NCBI GenBank assembly: GCA_938020445.1
Contig: CALIIC010000001.1
Coordinates: forward strand, 1 to 56,149
Reading direction: 5' to 3'
Origin: an uncultured Flavobacteriaceae bacterium
Lineage (GTDB): Bacteria > Bacteroidota > Bacteroidia > Flavobacteriales > Flavobacteriaceae
DNA: 56,149 nt
Numbering within the stretch: the stretch's first letter is position 1; the number at the start of each line of letters is the position of its first letter. Position numbers and translations under genes: made by a program. The notes under the pieces were generated by a model, which worked only from the letters and a program-made list of their open reading frames with translations, was not told where the DNA came from and ran no database searches. Below are positions 39,297-49,043 of the stretch, one piece after another.

Positions 39297-40253
39297 ATGA
39301 AAGGCATAGTGTATAAATCAACGGGCAGTTGGTATACAGTAAAGGCCACCAATGGTACTTTTTATGAATGCCGTATAAAGGGTAAGTTTCGTATTCAAGG
39401 TATTAAAAGTACCAATCCGATAGCGGTAGGTGACGAAGTTACTTTTGAATTGGAGAGCCAAGGAGATGCAGAGGTCGGTACTATTTCCGCAATTGGTGAT
39501 CGCAAGAACTACATTATACGTAAGTCTGTAAATCTTTCGAAGCAGACCCATATCATTGCTACCAACCTAGATCAGGTTTTTTTGATGATTACATTGAATA
39601 ATCCCACCACTTTCACGGTTTTTATTGATCGTTTCTTAGTCACAGCAGAAGCCTATGATATACCAGTGGTACTCCTTTTTAACAAAATAGATACGTATGC
39701 ACCGGAGGAACTTGATGAGGTAAAGTACTTGGCGGCACTCTACCGGGAAATAGGGTATGATTGCATAGGTATTTCTGCAAAAACCGGTAAAAATATCGAT
39801 ACGGTACGGGAGCTGATGAAAGATACTGTCAGTATGTTCGCTGGTCATTCGGGCGTGGGTAAATCAACCTTGGTAAACGCACTGGAACCCGATTTACAGT
39901 TGAAAACTGCCGAAATTTCGAACCAACACCTTCAAGGGCAGCACACCACTACCTTTGCCGAGATGTTCGACCTTGCATTCGGAGCACGAATTATTGATAC
40001 TCCTGGGATTAAAGGGTTTGGTATCGTAGATATGGTAAAAGAAGAGATAGGCGATTATTTCCCAGAGTTCTTTCGGTTAAAGAGTGCTTGTAAGTTCAAT
40101 AATTGCTTACATCTAGATGAACCTAAATGTGCAGTTAAGGATGCTTTGGATACTGATCAAGTAGCCTGGAGCCGTTACAAAAGTTATGTGCAAATGGTGA
40201 GCGGGGATGATGGGAACTATAGGATCGATGAATACGCAAGTAAGGATCGGTAA
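39297..40253 (+). CDS. rsgA: Ribosome small-subunit-dependent GTPase A
   Basis: 318 residues. Circularly permuted GTPase that assists 30S maturation. An N-terminal OB fold (about 1-75) is followed by the G4 motif NKID, then G1 GHSGVGKSTLVNAL and G3 DTPGIKGFG. The C-terminal zinc site is CKFNNCLHLDEPKCAV. It is co-directional with dtd, 65 bases downstream. No sign of fusion or damage. Confidence 0.96.
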   Translation: MKGIVYKSTGSWYTVKATNGTFYECRIKGKFRIQGIKSTNPIAVGDEVTFELESQGDAEVGTISAIGDRKNYIIRKSVNLSKQTHIIATNLDQVFLMITLNNPTTFTVFIDRFLVTAEAYDIPVVLLFNKIDTYAPEELDEVKYLAALYREIGYDCIGISAKTGKNIDTVRELMKDTVSMFAGHSGVGKSTLVNALEPDLQLKTAEISNQHLQGQHTTTFAEMFDLAFGARIIDTPGIKGFGIVDMVKEEIGDYFPEFFRLKSACKFNNCLHLDEPKCAVKDALDTDQVAWSRYKSYVQMVSGDDGNYRIDEYASKDR

Positions 40254-40318
40254 GGCCAATTCATACTAAAAACAAGATTCGCTTCTATGGATGCGGGTAT
40301 TTCGCTAATACAATAATA

Positions 40319-40771
40319 ATGCGAGCAATATTACAAAGGGTTTCCCAGGCGAGTGTTAGGGTCGGTGGGGAATTGGTTTCCGAAATAGGGACTGGACTAT
40401 TGATTCTTTTGGGAATAGAAGAAGCCGATACCCAGGAAGATATTGAATGGCTCGGCCGTAAAATAGCAAACCTTCGAATTTTCAATGATTCCGATGGGAT
40501 GATGAATAAATCGATACGCGAGGTTGAAGGGGATGCCTTGGTTGTAAGTCAGTTTACCTTGCATGCTGCCATTAAAAAGGGAAATCGCCCTTCCTATATC
40601 AAAGCGGCCAAACCTACTACTGCTATTCCGCTGTACGAAGCTTTTGTAAAACAGTTGGAAATAAACCTAGGGCGTTCGGTAGGTACAGGAATCTTCGGGG
40701 CAGATATGCAAGTATCACTGTTGAACGATGGGCCGGTGACAATTATCATAGATACAAAAAACAAAGAATAG
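40319..40771 (+). CDS. dtd: D-aminoacyl-tRNA deacylase
   Basis: 150 residues, normal family length. Starts MRAILQRVSQASVRVGGE, with the conserved SQFTL and NDGPVTIIID motifs of the active site. It hydrolyses D-amino acids from mischarged tRNA in the cytoplasm. No signal peptide; probably co-transcribed with rsgA. Confidence 0.96.
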   Translation: MRAILQRVSQASVRVGGELVSEIGTGLLILLGIEEADTQEDIEWLGRKIANLRIFNDSDGMMNKSIREVEGDALVVSQFTLHAAIKKGNRPSYIKAAKPTTAIPLYEAFVKQLEINLGRSVGTGIFGADMQVSLLNDGPVTIIIDTKNKE

Positions 40772-40789
40772 TATTTCAAATAATTTTTA

Positions 40790-40797
40790 TAGTTTTG
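40790..40797 (+). promoter_or_regulatory. -7 promoter box of the DUF3857 gene pair
   Basis: TAGTTTTG is an exact TAnnTTTG match, 53 bases before the ATG at 40851. A -33 TTG is not clear. Confidence 0.5.
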
Positions 40798-40850
40798 CGT
40801 TTCCACTGTAGGAATTTACCAATCCGTTGTCAGTAACAAACCAACCTAGA

Positions 40851-42761
40851 ATGCGTTTTCTTTTTTTACTCAGTTCCCTATGCTGCCTTTTTAGTTCTTC
40901 GGCCCAAGAAGGTGTATACCAATCCCTTTTGCTTGATAAAACACTCACGGAGAATGCCGATGCAATTGTGCGCTTGGATCAAATGGAAGTGAACATTGTT
41001 TCTCAAGATCAAATGACTTATTCCGCTAAAAAAGTGGTGACGGTTTTGAATAAATCCGGACGCAAATATGCACGTACAGTTGTGGGGTACGATAAGGAAA
41101 CCAAAATTAAAAAGCTGGAGGCTTTTGTGTATGACAAGCTTGGGAAAGAGGTGGAGCATATCAAGAAAAAAGATTTTGAAGATGTAAGTGCGGCAGATGG
41201 TTTCTCTTTGTATATCGATGATCGTTTGTTGTATTATGACTATAAGCCCTCCCAATATCCGTACACGTTGGAATTTATCTATGAAATAGAGACTACAGAT
41301 ACCGGAGCACTTCGACCGTGGTATTTTCAGTCGAGTTATATGACGAGTATTGAAAAGAGCCGGTATTCCTTGAAGTATAGTTCCAATGCGCTTAAACCGG
41401 TGGTGAAAGAGGTGAACTTAGCTGCCTTGGAAATCGTTAAATCCGATGAAACGGGCCATTTGAGCTACAGTGTAGATAACATCCCTGCATTTAAGCCCGA
41501 AAGTCTTAGTCCGGGGCTTGGCAAAATAGTTCCCAAATTACTGCTGCGTCTTCCAAACTTTCATTATAAAGGACATAACGCTGCAGTAGATGACTGGAAA
41601 CAGTTGGGGGCTTGGATGGATAGGGAATTGTTACAGGGCAGAACCAGCCTTCCCGAAGCCACCATGAACAAGGCAAAAAAGTTGGTCGAAGGAGTATCTG
41701 ATGACTTGGAGAAAGCGAAAATCATCTACAAATACGTACAGGATAATACACGGTATATCAGTGTTCAAATTGGCATCGGAGGGTTTCAACCTATTCGTGC
41801 CATTGATGTAGACCGGGTAAAGTATGGGGATTGCAAAGGGCTTTCCAATTATACAAAAGCGCTTTTAGAAGTAGTAGATGTAGCTGCTTATTATACGGTG
41901 ATAGAGGCCGGTAACAACAAGGTAGATTTTGATACTGAATTTGCTGATCTAAGACAGGGGAATCACGCTATTTTGGCCATACCTTACAAGAACACCTATT
42001 ACTGGATCGATTGTACATCGCAAGTACATCCCTTTGGTTTTGTGGGCGATTTTACAGATGATAGAATGGCATTGGTGGTAACGCCAGAAGGTGGCGAAAT
42101 TGTAAAAACCGTAGCGTACCTCAATGAGCAAAACTTACAATTGACCAAGGCCGAATATGCACTAACTGCACAAGGAGGGATCTCTGGGGAGGCAAGAATA
42201 GCTACGGAAGGGGTGCAATATGATAACCGGTTCCGTCTAGAAACTCAGAATCGGGAAGATGTGGTAGATCATTACAAAGAGTATTGGGACAATATTAACA
42301 ATCTTACGATTGGTAACTATGCTTTTGAGAATGATCGTGATGCGGTGGTTTTTAAGGAAACGGTTGCCTTTGAAGCTGTTAACTATGCATCGATCAGCGG
42401 GGATCGTATTCTCTTTGGCGTCAATGCGCTAAACAAGAATTCGTACATACCGAACCGGTATCGAAACCGAAAACAACCTTTCGAAATACAACGCGGTTTT
42501 CTAGATGAGGATGCGTTTTTAGTGCAGCTTCCCGAGGGCTATGCTATCGAGGCACTGCCAAAAAATCAGGAGACGGATACCGAATTCGGTCGGTATGCCA
42601 TCAGTATATCCCATGACGCCGAGAGCAACACCCTGGCATACAAACGTAGCTTGCTTGTGAGAAAAGGCGCTTATTCAAAAGAAAAGTACAACCTGTATAG
42701 GGATTTTAGAAAACAGGTAGCTCGCGGCGATAAGTCACAAGTAGTGCTTATAAAAAAATAA
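40851..42761 (+). CDS. DUF3857 / transglutaminase-like periplasmic protein, active-site triad present
   Basis: 636 residues from the ATG at 40851 (MRFLFLLSSLCCLFSSSAQ signal peptide; an in-frame TTG upstream adds eight polar residues). A DUF3857 domain (about 30-230) is followed by a transglutaminase-like domain with the full triad: Cys328 in YGDCKGLSNY, His372 in GNHAILAI and Asp387 in YWIDCTS, and then a DUF3858-like beta region. Envelope enzymes of this family are widespread in Bacteroidota; the substrate is unknown. It is followed 33 bases later by a related gene that has lost the triad. Confidence 0.88.
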   Translation: MRFLFLLSSLCCLFSSSAQEGVYQSLLLDKTLTENADAIVRLDQMEVNIVSQDQMTYSAKKVVTVLNKSGRKYARTVVGYDKETKIKKLEAFVYDKLGKEVEHIKKKDFEDVSAADGFSLYIDDRLLYYDYKPSQYPYTLEFIYEIETTDTGALRPWYFQSSYMTSIEKSRYSLKYSSNALKPVVKEVNLAALEIVKSDETGHLSYSVDNIPAFKPESLSPGLGKIVPKLLLRLPNFHYKGHNAAVDDWKQLGAWMDRELLQGRTSLPEATMNKAKKLVEGVSDDLEKAKIIYKYVQDNTRYISVQIGIGGFQPIRAIDVDRVKYGDCKGLSNYTKALLEVVDVAAYYTVIEAGNNKVDFDTEFADLRQGNHAILAIPYKNTYYWIDCTSQVHPFGFVGDFTDDRMALVVTPEGGEIVKTVAYLNEQNLQLTKAEYALTAQGGISGEARIATEGVQYDNRFRLETQNREDVVDHYKEYWDNINNLTIGNYAFENDRDAVVFKETVAFEAVNYASISGDRILFGVNALNKNSYIPNRYRNRKQPFEIQRGFLDEDAFLVQLPEGYAIEALPKNQETDTEFGRYAISISHDAESNTLAYKRSLLVRKGAYSKEKYNLYRDFRKQVARGDKSQVVLIKK

Positions 42762-42794
42762 TACAACCATAACTATTCACTAAATATACATTTC

Positions 42795-44816
42795 ATGAAA
42801 CGTACCCCCTTGGCACTCATTGTCCTATTGTTTTTAATGGGCAATATCCTGAATTCGCAAGACATAAAGTTCGGCAAAGTATCAAAAGAAGAGCTACAAG
42901 AAAAATTTAACCCGCAAGACAGTACCGTGGCGGCAATCTTTCTCTATAAATACCGAAGCACCTATTTTCAATATGGAAATGGCAATGGTTTTGAACTGAT
43001 AACAGAGGTACATGAACGCATCAAAATTTATAACAAAGATGGTTTTGACTACGCAACAAAAAAAATAAAGCTTTACAAAAATGGAAGTGGAAAGGAGGTT
43101 GTAAATGGTTTGAAAGCCTATACCTATAATTTGGAAAACGGAAAGGTAACGGATACAAAAATTGGGAAAGACGGTCAATTTAGTACGGCGCTCTCCGAGA
43201 ATTGGAACGAAGAGTCCTTTACTATGCCGAATCTAAAAGAAGGCTCGGTAATTGAATACAAGTATAAAATCGTTTCCCCTTTTGTGTCCAATGTAGATGA
43301 ATTCGTATTTCAGCACGACATTCCTGTCAAAAGACTGGTCGCCCATATGGACACCCCTGAATATTTTAATTTTAGGATGAGTGGGAAGGGCTTTTTGAAC
43401 ATCGTTCCGAAAACCGAACGCAAAAGTAAAACACTCAATATAACCCAACGGGTAAAGGAAAATTCCAAAGATGGTTATTCGGCGGGTACCACCAAACAAC
43501 AGCGCAGTACACTTACCTATATTAGCACCATTACCAGTTACGAACTAAACAATGTGCCTGCCTTGAAGGAAGAACCGTATGTAAATGGTATTAATAATTA
43601 TAGGGCAGGGATGAAGTATGAATTAAGTTTTACCAAATTTCCCAATTCCCCTATGAAACAATATGCAACCGATTGGGAGGCAGTGGTAAAAACAATTTAC
43701 AATAGTACCAATTTTGGCGGTGAATTGAAAAAAACAGGATATTTTGAAAAAGACGTTGATGCCCTGTTGGCAGCTGCTACAACTGATGCGGAAAAAATTG
43801 GAATGATTTTCAATTTTGTGAAGTCGAAAGTGAAATGGGATGAGTTTTATGGCAAGTACACCTCGGACGGAGTGAAAAAAGCCTATAAGGACGGAACAGG
43901 AAATGTAGCGGAAATTAATTTAATGCTTACGGCAATGCTTCGTCATGCAGGTTTGGATGCGAACCCTGTATTGGTCAGCACCCGAAAAAATGGAGTGCCG
44001 TTGTTCCCCACACGGGAAGGGTACAACTATGTGGTAAGTAGTGTGCAGCTAGAAAATGGGATTGTATTACTAGATGCCACCAGCACCTACAGTACGGGTA
44101 ATGTCTTGCCCTTTAGAGCGTTGAATTGGGTAGGTAGGGTTATCAAAAAAGACGGTTCTTCCTCCTTGGTGAACCTCTATCCCCAAAAGAAAAGTAGTAC
44201 CAAAGTTTTTATGAACACTACGCTTACCGGAAATGGTGAGCTTAACGGTAAAATTCGCAAGGCATATTCCAACCATCATGCGGTTAATTTCAGATCTGAC
44301 TATATTGGTAATCAAGATAGTTATCTTGAAGAGCTGGAGCAGGATAATGGGGATATGGAAATCGAAAATTTCGTTGTAAAGAATGAAAAAGACTTGGGTA
44401 AATCGGTTATTGCTTCCTATGATTTTCATTTTGAGGAAGGAGTAGATGTCATTGGAGATAAAATTTATTTTAGCCCTTTGCTGTTTCTGGCAACTTCTGA
44501 AAATCCATTTAAATCTGAAAACAGACAGTTCCCTGTAGATTTCGGCTACCCATCGAGTTCAAACTATGTTTGTTCGGTAAATTTGCCGGAGGGTTATACA
44601 GTCGAGAGCTTGCCCGAACCCATGTCCATAGGAATGCCCAATTCGTTGGGGAGTTTCAAATATGAAATCCTGAACAAAGGCACCACGGTACAATTGAAGG
44701 TAACCAGCACCATCAACGAACCGATTATTTCTGCGGAATTCTACGCGACCTTAAAAGAATATTTCAAGAAAATGATCGAAAAAACGAATGAAAAGGTAGT
44801 TTTGTCGAAAGTTTAG
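42795..44816 (+). CDS. DUF3857 / transglutaminase-like protein, active site degenerate
   Basis: 673 residues. Signal peptide MKRTPLALIVLLFLMGNILNSQ, then the same domain order as its upstream neighbour. At the triad positions it has Val371 (GTGNVAEINLML) in place of the catalytic Cys, Tyr412 (YNYVV) in place of His, and only Asp427 (LLDATSTY) kept. The spacing of these positions is the same as in the partner, so the alignment is plain. It is probably a non-catalytic partner or binding protein. It overlaps no gene but is tightly spaced on both sides. Confidence 0.85.
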   Translation: MKRTPLALIVLLFLMGNILNSQDIKFGKVSKEELQEKFNPQDSTVAAIFLYKYRSTYFQYGNGNGFELITEVHERIKIYNKDGFDYATKKIKLYKNGSGKEVVNGLKAYTYNLENGKVTDTKIGKDGQFSTALSENWNEESFTMPNLKEGSVIEYKYKIVSPFVSNVDEFVFQHDIPVKRLVAHMDTPEYFNFRMSGKGFLNIVPKTERKSKTLNITQRVKENSKDGYSAGTTKQQRSTLTYISTITSYELNNVPALKEEPYVNGINNYRAGMKYELSFTKFPNSPMKQYATDWEAVVKTIYNSTNFGGELKKTGYFEKDVDALLAAATTDAEKIGMIFNFVKSKVKWDEFYGKYTSDGVKKAYKDGTGNVAEINLMLTAMLRHAGLDANPVLVSTRKNGVPLFPTREGYNYVVSSVQLENGIVLLDATSTYSTGNVLPFRALNWVGRVIKKDGSSSLVNLYPQKKSSTKVFMNTTLTGNGELNGKIRKAYSNHHAVNFRSDYIGNQDSYLEELEQDNGDMEIENFVVKNEKDLGKSVIASYDFHFEEGVDVIGDKIYFSPLLFLATSENPFKSENRQFPVDFGYPSSSNYVCSVNLPEGYTVESLPEPMSIGMPNSLGSFKYEILNKGTTVQLKVTSTINEPIISAEFYATLKEYFKKMIEKTNEKVVLSKV

Positions 44817-44819
44817 GCA

Positions 44820-45146
44820 ATGGATATTAAAAATGCACAAAAAGCGGTCGATGAATGGATCCAACAACACGGGGTGCGTTACTTCAATGAATTGACCAAT
44901 ATGGCCCAGCTCACAGAAGAGGTGGGGGAAGTGGCAAGAATCATCGCACGCCGATATGGAGAGCAAAGCGAAAAGGAATCCGATAAGGACAAAGACTTGG
45001 GGGAAGAGCTGGCCGATGTTCTTTTTGTGGTACTCTGTTTGGCAAACCAGACCGGGATTGATCTGCAAGAGGCTTTTGATAAGAAGTTAGATGTAAAAAC
45101 GAAGCGCGATCATGACCGGCATCAAAACAATGAAAAATTAAAATAG
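44820..45146 (+). CDS. MazG-like nucleotide pyrophosphohydrolase
   Basis: 108 residues, a single MazG domain. The metal-binding helices show EEVGEVARIIAR and the second-helix LGEELADVLFVVLCLANQ. It hydrolyses nucleoside triphosphates, likely damaged or non-canonical ones, in the cytoplasm. It starts three bases after the second DUF3857 gene and is followed by a strong terminator. Confidence 0.9.
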   Translation: MDIKNAQKAVDEWIQQHGVRYFNELTNMAQLTEEVGEVARIIARRYGEQSEKESDKDKDLGEELADVLFVVLCLANQTGIDLQEAFDKKLDVKTKRDHDRHQNNEKLK

Positions 45147-45168
45147 ATACCTGAAGTAGTATGTTGAT

Positions 45169-45202
45169 AACCGAAAAGAACACCTATTCTTTTCGGTTTT
45201 TT
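45169..45202 (+). terminator. Terminator after the MazG-like gene
   Basis: AACCGAAAAGAA (45169-45180) and TTCTTTTCGGTT (45187-45198) form a perfect 12-bp stem followed by T. Confidence 0.9.
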
Positions 45203-45308
45203 GCTTTTTAAGGCATCAATAAGTAGCTGGATTCTTGAATTTGATCAAAAAAGGGATTAAAACAAAAAATCGTTTCGGATACGGGTACGAAGAAAAAGTT
45301 CTTAGTGC

Positions 45309-45316
45309 TATCTTTG
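45309..45316 (+). promoter_or_regulatory. -7 promoter box of aroA
   Basis: TATCTTTG is an exact TAnnTTTG match, 33 bases before the aroA TTG. It lies inside a small open frame at 45235-45417, which argues that this frame is not a gene. Confidence 0.5.
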
Positions 45317-45349
45317 GGCTTTCTTTTTTAAGCGCTAAAACACAACATT

Positions 45350-46579
45350 TTGAAGCTACATCTTTCCGGTCCGGCAAATACCAAAGTACAATCCGTTATT
45401 CAGATTACAGGTTCTAAAAGTGAATCGAACCGTTCTCTTTTGTTACAGGCGTTGTATCCATCAATTGCAATTGATAACCTTTCCAATTCTGACGATGCCG
45501 AAGTCATGCAAAAAGGCTTGGCTATTTCGAATGGTCTTGTAGATATACACCATGCCGGTACTGCGATGCGGTTTTTAACGGCCTATTTTGCTTCTCAAGA
45601 AGGGAAACAAGTGCTGTTAACCGGATCTAAACGAATGACTGAGCGGCCCATTCAAATTTTGGTGGAAGCATTACGCACCTTAGGGGCCGATATCACCTAT
45701 GAAAAGAACGAGGGCTATCCGCCCATCCAAATAAACGGAAAACGCTTATCGGGAAAAAAAGTAAGCCTACCGGCAAATGTAAGCAGTCAGTATATTTCAG
45801 CTTTGTTACTAATTGCGCCTAGCCTTCCTAGCGGACTGGAACTGGAATTGGTGGGGAAAATCACTTCGGTCCCATATATTAAAATGACGTTGGGATTGTT
45901 AAAAGAAATAGGAGTAGCGTGTACCTTTGAGGGAAATCATATTCGCGTGCTACCAAAAGAAACGGTGGGTACAAGGCAGCTAGTGGTAGAGTCTGACTGG
46001 AGCTCCGCTAGTTATTTTTATAGTATCACGGCCCTCGGTGAAGTAGGTACATCCATTACCTTGTCGGCATACAAAAAAAATAGCTTGCAAGGCGATAGCG
46101 TGCTATCTGAAATTTACAAAGACTTTGGGGTGGAGACCACCTACTTGGAGAATACCATCGAACTCAAAAAAGTGGCCGATTGCTCCCAAGAAGTAGTTAC
46201 AAACGACCTTGCCGATGCACCCGATATTGCCCAGACGATTGCGGTGACTTGCTTTGGCCTTGGTGTTGGTTGTCACTTAACGGGTTTGCATACCCTAAAA
46301 ATTAAAGAAACCGACCGCTTGGAAGCGCTTTATACCGAACTTACCAAGTTGGGCGCTTTGATATCTGTTACCGATAAGAGTTTGACGTTGCAGCCCTCAC
46401 TAGAGCGGAATCAGAATGTGGCCATAGATACGTACAATGATCACAGGATGGCAATGGCTTTCGCCCCTTTGGCCATGAAAGTGCCCTTATACGTGAACGA
46501 TGCTGAGGTTGTTTCGAAATCATATCCCGATTTTTGGAAAGATATGGAGCATCTAGGCTTTGCATTAGACAATTTGTAA
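45350..46579 (+). CDS. aroA: 3-phosphoshikimate 1-carboxyvinyltransferase (EPSP synthase)
   Basis: 409 residues from a TTG start (MKLHLSGPANTKVQS). Motifs: GSKSESNRSLLLQAL (binding of shikimate 3-phosphate), HAGTAMRFLTAYF, LTGSKRMTERPI, SDWSSASYF, LKIKETDRLEAL and NDHRMAMAFAPLA. Catalyses the step before chorismate and feeds the aromatic operon about 6 kb upstream. It is transcribed separately, with its own promoter box. The N-terminal motif is HAGTAMR, while NAGTAMR is common in the family. Confidence 0.95.
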   Translation: MKLHLSGPANTKVQSVIQITGSKSESNRSLLLQALYPSIAIDNLSNSDDAEVMQKGLAISNGLVDIHHAGTAMRFLTAYFASQEGKQVLLTGSKRMTERPIQILVEALRTLGADITYEKNEGYPPIQINGKRLSGKKVSLPANVSSQYISALLLIAPSLPSGLELELVGKITSVPYIKMTLGLLKEIGVACTFEGNHIRVLPKETVGTRQLVVESDWSSASYFYSITALGEVGTSITLSAYKKNSLQGDSVLSEIYKDFGVETTYLENTIELKKVADCSQEVVTNDLADAPDIAQTIAVTCFGLGVGCHLTGLHTLKIKETDRLEALYTELTKLGALISVTDKSLTLQPSLERNQNVAIDTYNDHRMAMAFAPLAMKVPLYVNDAEVVSKSYPDFWKDMEHLGFALDNL

Positions 46580-46602
46580 TTTTCAATTAATACCTCATTT
46601 AC

Positions 46603-46634
46603 TTGACATCCCCTATTTCGGGGTCGTATATTTG
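46603..46634 (+). promoter_or_regulatory. Promoter of queA
   Basis: TTG (46603-46605), 21 bases, then the exact -7 box TATATTTG (46627-46634). A short CCCC/GGGG hairpin (46610-46623) lies between the elements. The leader is about 78 bases and contains the palindrome TTCTTTAAAGAA (46671-46682); I see no preQ1 aptamer. Confidence 0.6.
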
Positions 46635-46718
46635 CAGCCGCAAAAGCCTTACTTATGTGGTGGGTATTTATTCTTTAAAGAACAGTAGCCGCCGCACGAA
46701 AACAATAAAAAAAACTAA

Positions 46719-47768
46719 ATGAAATTATCGCATTTCAATTTTGAACTTCCGGAGAATTTATTGGCCGAGTATCCTGCAGAAAACAGAGATGAGTCCAAGT
46801 TGATGGTCATACATCGGGAAACGGGAAAAATCGAACACAAAATGTTTAAGGACTTAATCACCTATTTTGATGAAGGTGATGTAATGGTGTTGAACAATAC
46901 CAAGGTATTCCCGGCACGTTTGTATGGGAATAAGGAAAAAACAGGTGCCCGTATCGAAGTATTCTTGCTACGGGAATTGAACGAAGAACAACGTCTTTGG
47001 GATGTGTTGGTAGATCCTGCGCGTAAGATTCGTATTGGGAACAAGCTTTATTTTGGAGAAGACGAAACGCTGGTTGCAGAGGTTATAGACAATACTACTT
47101 CTAGGGGAAGAACACTACGTTTCTTATATGATGGGTCGTATATCGATTTTAGAAGAAAGTTGAGAGAACTTGGGGAAACACCCTTGCCAAAGTACATCAA
47201 GAGAACAGTAGAACCTGAAGATGAGGACAGATACCAAACAATTTACGCGAAACATGAGGGTGCTGTTGCGGCCCCTACAGCCGGACTTCATTTTTCAAAG
47301 CACCTATTAAAGCGTTTGGAGATTAAGGGAGTCGATTTTGCCGAACTCACGCTTCATGTTGGGTTGGGGACCTTTAACCCGGTAGAAGTAGAAGACCTTT
47401 CCAAGCACAAAATGGATAGTGAAGAACTGATCATTGATGAAAAGGCGACCGAAATCGTGAACAACGCTAAAAATGAGAAGCGAAGAATTTGTGCTGTTGG
47501 TACCACTGCTATGAGAGGTTTGGAAAGTGCAGTTTCATCAGATCATATGTTGAATACATTTGATGGCTGGACGAACAAGTTCGTATTCCCTCCCTATGAA
47601 TTTAGTATCGCCAACGCAATGGTGACCAATTTTCACTTGCCTAAATCAACCTTGTTGATGATGGTGTCTGCATTTATTGGGCACGATTTAATGAAAAGAG
47701 CATATAAAGAAGCCATTTTGGAGCAGTATAAGTTCTACTCTTATGGTGATGCAATGTTGATATTGTAA
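46719..47768 (+). CDS. queA: tRNA preQ1(34) S-adenosylmethionine ribosyltransferase-isomerase
   Basis: 349 residues. Starts [19 protein letters not shown], with [28 protein letters not shown] and GVGTFNP-like [15 protein letters not shown], plus the ending [11 protein letters not shown]. Makes epoxyqueuosine in tRNA from preQ1 using SAM. All canonical blocks are intact. Confidence 0.96.
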   Translation: MKLSHFNFELPENLLAEYPAENRDESKLMVIHRETGKIEHKMFKDLITYFDEGDVMVLNNTKVFPARLYGNKEKTGARIEVFLLRELNEEQRLWDVLVDPARKIRIGNKLYFGEDETLVAEVIDNTTSRGRTLRFLYDGSYIDFRRKLRELGETPLPKYIKRTVEPEDEDRYQTIYAKHEGAVAAPTAGLHFSKHLLKRLEIKGVDFAELTLHVGLGTFNPVEVEDLSKHKMDSEELIIDEKATEIVNNAKNEKRRICAVGTTAMRGLESAVSSDHMLNTFDGWTNKFVFPPYEFSIANAMVTNFHLPKSTLLMMVSAFIGHDLMKRAYKEAILEQYKFYSYGDAMLIL

Positions 47769-47778
47769 GATGCTGGCC

Positions 47779-47796
47779 TTTCCGCAAAGGCGGAAA
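47779..47796. repeat. Short palindrome after queA, REP-like
   Basis: TTTCCGC-AAAG-GCGGAAA. I associate this palindrome with dispersed elements of flavobacterial intergenic regions, but only this one copy is in the window. Confidence 0.4.
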
Positions 47797-47844
47797 CCTC
47801 ATTTCAAAAAAGAAGCATCCAGCTTATGGGTGAAACAAAAATGC

Positions 47845-47888
47845 CAAAACCCTCTTTGTATTTTGTATGGAATAGAAAGAGGGTTTTG
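47845..47888 (+). terminator. Terminator-like hairpin abutting the rlmN start
   Basis: CAAAACCCTCTTT (47845-47857) and AAAGAGGGTTTTG (47876-47888) pair perfectly over 13 bp with an 18-base loop. The U tract is within the stem. The 3' arm ends five bases before the ATG of rlmN at 47894, so it may end the queA transcript or govern rlmN translation. Confidence 0.6.
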
Positions 47889-47893
47889 TGTAC

Positions 47894-48946
47894 ATGGAAC
47901 AAATGGATATCGCAAAGAAAAAAGACATACGAGCACTGACCAAAGAACAGCTACGGACGTTTTTCGTTGAACAGGGTGATAAGGCTTTTAGAGGCAATCA
48001 AGTGTACGAATGGTTGTGGCAAAAGGGTGCACATTCGTTTGAGGCAATGACCAATATTTCCAAAGAGACCAGGGGATTGTTAGATGCAAATTTTGTTATC
48101 AACCATATTCGTGTAGACCAAATGCAACGCAGCAACGATGGGACTATCAAGAATGCAGTACGCCTGCATGATGGTCTTGTGGTAGAATCTGTTTTAATCC
48201 CCACAAGCACACGAACCACAGCCTGCGTTTCTAGTCAAGTGGGTTGTAGCCTTGATTGCAAATTTTGTGCGACAGCACGCTTAAAAAGGATGCGGAACCT
48301 GAATCCGGATGAAATCTATGACCAAGTGGTAGCCATTGACAATGAAAGCAGACTGTACTTTGATAGGCCATTGAGCAATATTGTGTTTATGGGGATGGGC
48401 GAACCCCTTATGAACTACAAAAATGTGCTCAAAGCGATTGACATGATTACCTCCCCGGAGGGCTTGGGAATGTCCTCAAAACGAATTACGGTTTCTACCT
48501 CGGGAGTACCTAAAATGATCCGTAAAATGGCCGATGAGCAAGTGAAGTTCAAACTTGCGGTCTCCCTGCATTCCGCTATTGATACTGTACGTACCTCCAT
48601 TATGCCTTTTAATGCCACTTTTACCTTGGCCGACCTTAGAGCGGCCTTGGAGTATTGGTATGAAAAAACGAAAAGTAGAATAACCTACGAGTATGTTGTC
48701 TGGAAAGGAATAAACGACACCCAAAAAGATGTGAATGCCTTGGTCGATTTTTGCAAGTTTGCTCCTTCAAAAGTTAACCTGATCGAGTATAACCCAATTG
48801 ATGATGGGGCATTTCAACAAGCAGGGAACAAGGCGATCGATATGTATGTGAATACCTTAGAGAGAAATCATATTACGGTAACGGTACGTCGTTCACGCGG
48901 TAAAGATATCGACGCTGCTTGCGGTCAATTGGCCAATAAATCTTAA
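47894..48946 (+). CDS. rlmN: 23S rRNA (adenine(2503)-C(2))-methyltransferase
   Basis: 350 residues from the ATG at 47894 (the upstream GTG at 47888 overlaps the hairpin arm; ATG at 47903 is also possible). Radical-SAM site CSLDCKFCATA, VFMGMGEPLMNYKNVL, and the C-terminal Cys region (DAACGQLANK) that takes part in methyl transfer. It methylates A2503 of 23S rRNA and some tRNAs. Confidence 0.96.
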   Translation: MEQMDIAKKKDIRALTKEQLRTFFVEQGDKAFRGNQVYEWLWQKGAHSFEAMTNISKETRGLLDANFVINHIRVDQMQRSNDGTIKNAVRLHDGLVVESVLIPTSTRTTACVSSQVGCSLDCKFCATARLKRMRNLNPDEIYDQVVAIDNESRLYFDRPLSNIVFMGMGEPLMNYKNVLKAIDMITSPEGLGMSSKRITVSTSGVPKMIRKMADEQVKFKLAVSLHSAIDTVRTSIMPFNATFTLADLRAALEYWYEKTKSRITYEYVVWKGINDTQKDVNALVDFCKFAPSKVNLIEYNPIDDGAFQQAGNKAIDMYVNTLERNHITVTVRRSRGKDIDAACGQLANKS

Positions 48947-49043
48947 AAACAACGATTACTAGGCGTTGCTTACCGAATTACTGTCATCTTTTCCCTAATT
49001 TTAGCATTCCCCTACCGAGCAACAACACACAAAACAAGATCGC

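Noticed and set aside
45235..45417. 60-codon open frame overlapping the start of aroA
   Set aside because: It contains the aroA -7 promoter box, overlaps the aroA coding start in another frame and shows no domain.
46640..46718. preQ1 riboswitch before queA
   Set aside because: The leader has a 12-base palindrome, but neither the preQ1-I nor the preQ1-II consensus is visible.
47770..47970. 66-codon open frame between queA and rlmN
   Set aside because: It runs through two hairpins and into rlmN in another frame; composition is that of an out-of-frame shadow.
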